A stretch of 22,713 bases of DNA, taken from contig JBJFDJ010000040.1 of assembly GCA_051889975.1 (NCBI GenBank), positions 1 to 22,713 on the forward strand, given 5' to 3'. Shown in pieces: positions 22,697 through 22,713 of the stretch. The notes below the pieces were generated by a model that saw nothing but the letters and a program-made list of their open reading frames with translations, was not told the DNA's origin and ran no database searches. Position 1 is the first letter of the stretch. Each line of letters starts with the position of its first letter. The stretch comes from UBA9845 sp051889975 (GTDB lineage Bacteria > Bacillota > Clostridia > Christensenellales > UBA1242). The position numbers and the translations under genes were made by a program.

Positions 22697-22713
22697 ACAA
22701 GAGCGTTTAACGA

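Larger units (their letters stand above)
22387..22713 (+). other. 327-nt end region: terminator, palindrome, outward promoter
   Basis: No gene is visible. It contains a terminator (22497-22525), a perfect 18-bp palindrome (22565-22582) between two copies of TTTAAGTTGTTT-like sequence (near 22549 and 22594), and a strong promoter (22668-22696) that reads out of the window. Confidence 0.6.

Overview
The window reads as chromosome from an uncultured, very AT-rich, Gram-positive-type anaerobe of the Firmicutes (Clostridia or a related gut lineage). Reasons: low G+C throughout; strong AGGAG ribosome sites; a MazF very close to Bacillus EndoA; an acpS-to-mazF order recalling Bacillus; a GGGtGRT/NifU-like pair of the kind found in anaerobes; and T-tailed hairpin terminators. 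TGA acts as a stop (10606-11064 and 18467-18685 both end in it) and Trp is TGG, so the Mycoplasma code is not used. No rRNA, tRNA, CRISPR array, insertion sequence or phage gene is visible. Three runs of exactly 100 N (3936-4035, 6323-6422, 21200-21299) are scaffold gaps of unknown true size.

Layout. 172-2841: a VirB4-type conjugation/secretion ATPase with a PrgI-like membrane N-terminus and no other secretion gene in view. 3203-6310: a very large Lys/Glu-rich coiled-coil protein, broken by a gap inside its own 15-bp tandem repeats, plus a coupled 83-residue partner. 6307-7101 (minus): class II aldolase missing its C-terminus in the second gap. 7331-10390: a degenerate GT2-like membrane protein, an M29 aminopeptidase and GAPDH, closed by a terminator. 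10606-12143: zinc-ribbon/TM2 protein coupled to mnmA. 12272-13641: NfeD-like and stomatin-like (SPFH) pair, closed by a hairpin shared with the convergent operon. 13913-15601 (minus): NifU-like scaffold plus GGGtGRT protein, with an unusual 79-nt branched palindrome just beyond the operon's last stop codon. 15982-17210: YigZ/IMPACT protein and RsmC-like methyltransferase. 17411-18378: recX-acpS. 18467-19028: an unrecognised 72-residue ORF plus mazF. 19115-19900: membrane protein with decapeptide repeats. 20051-21061: lgt, apparently leaderless. 21514-22386: DivIVA-like protein. The window ends in a strong outward-facing promoter.

Most of this is core housekeeping: glycolysis (aldolase, GAPDH), tRNA thiolation (MnmA), lipid and lipoprotein biosynthesis (AcpS, Lgt), membrane quality control (NfeD/SPFH) and cell-pole organisation (DivIVA). 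The parts worth a second look are the isolated PrgI-VirB4 fusion beside the giant repeat protein, the four-way-junction palindrome at 13829-13907, the mazF cassette whose upstream ORF does not look like MazE, and the scaffold/GGGtGRT operon of unknown function. Many promoters here have extended -10 elements (TGn just before the -10).
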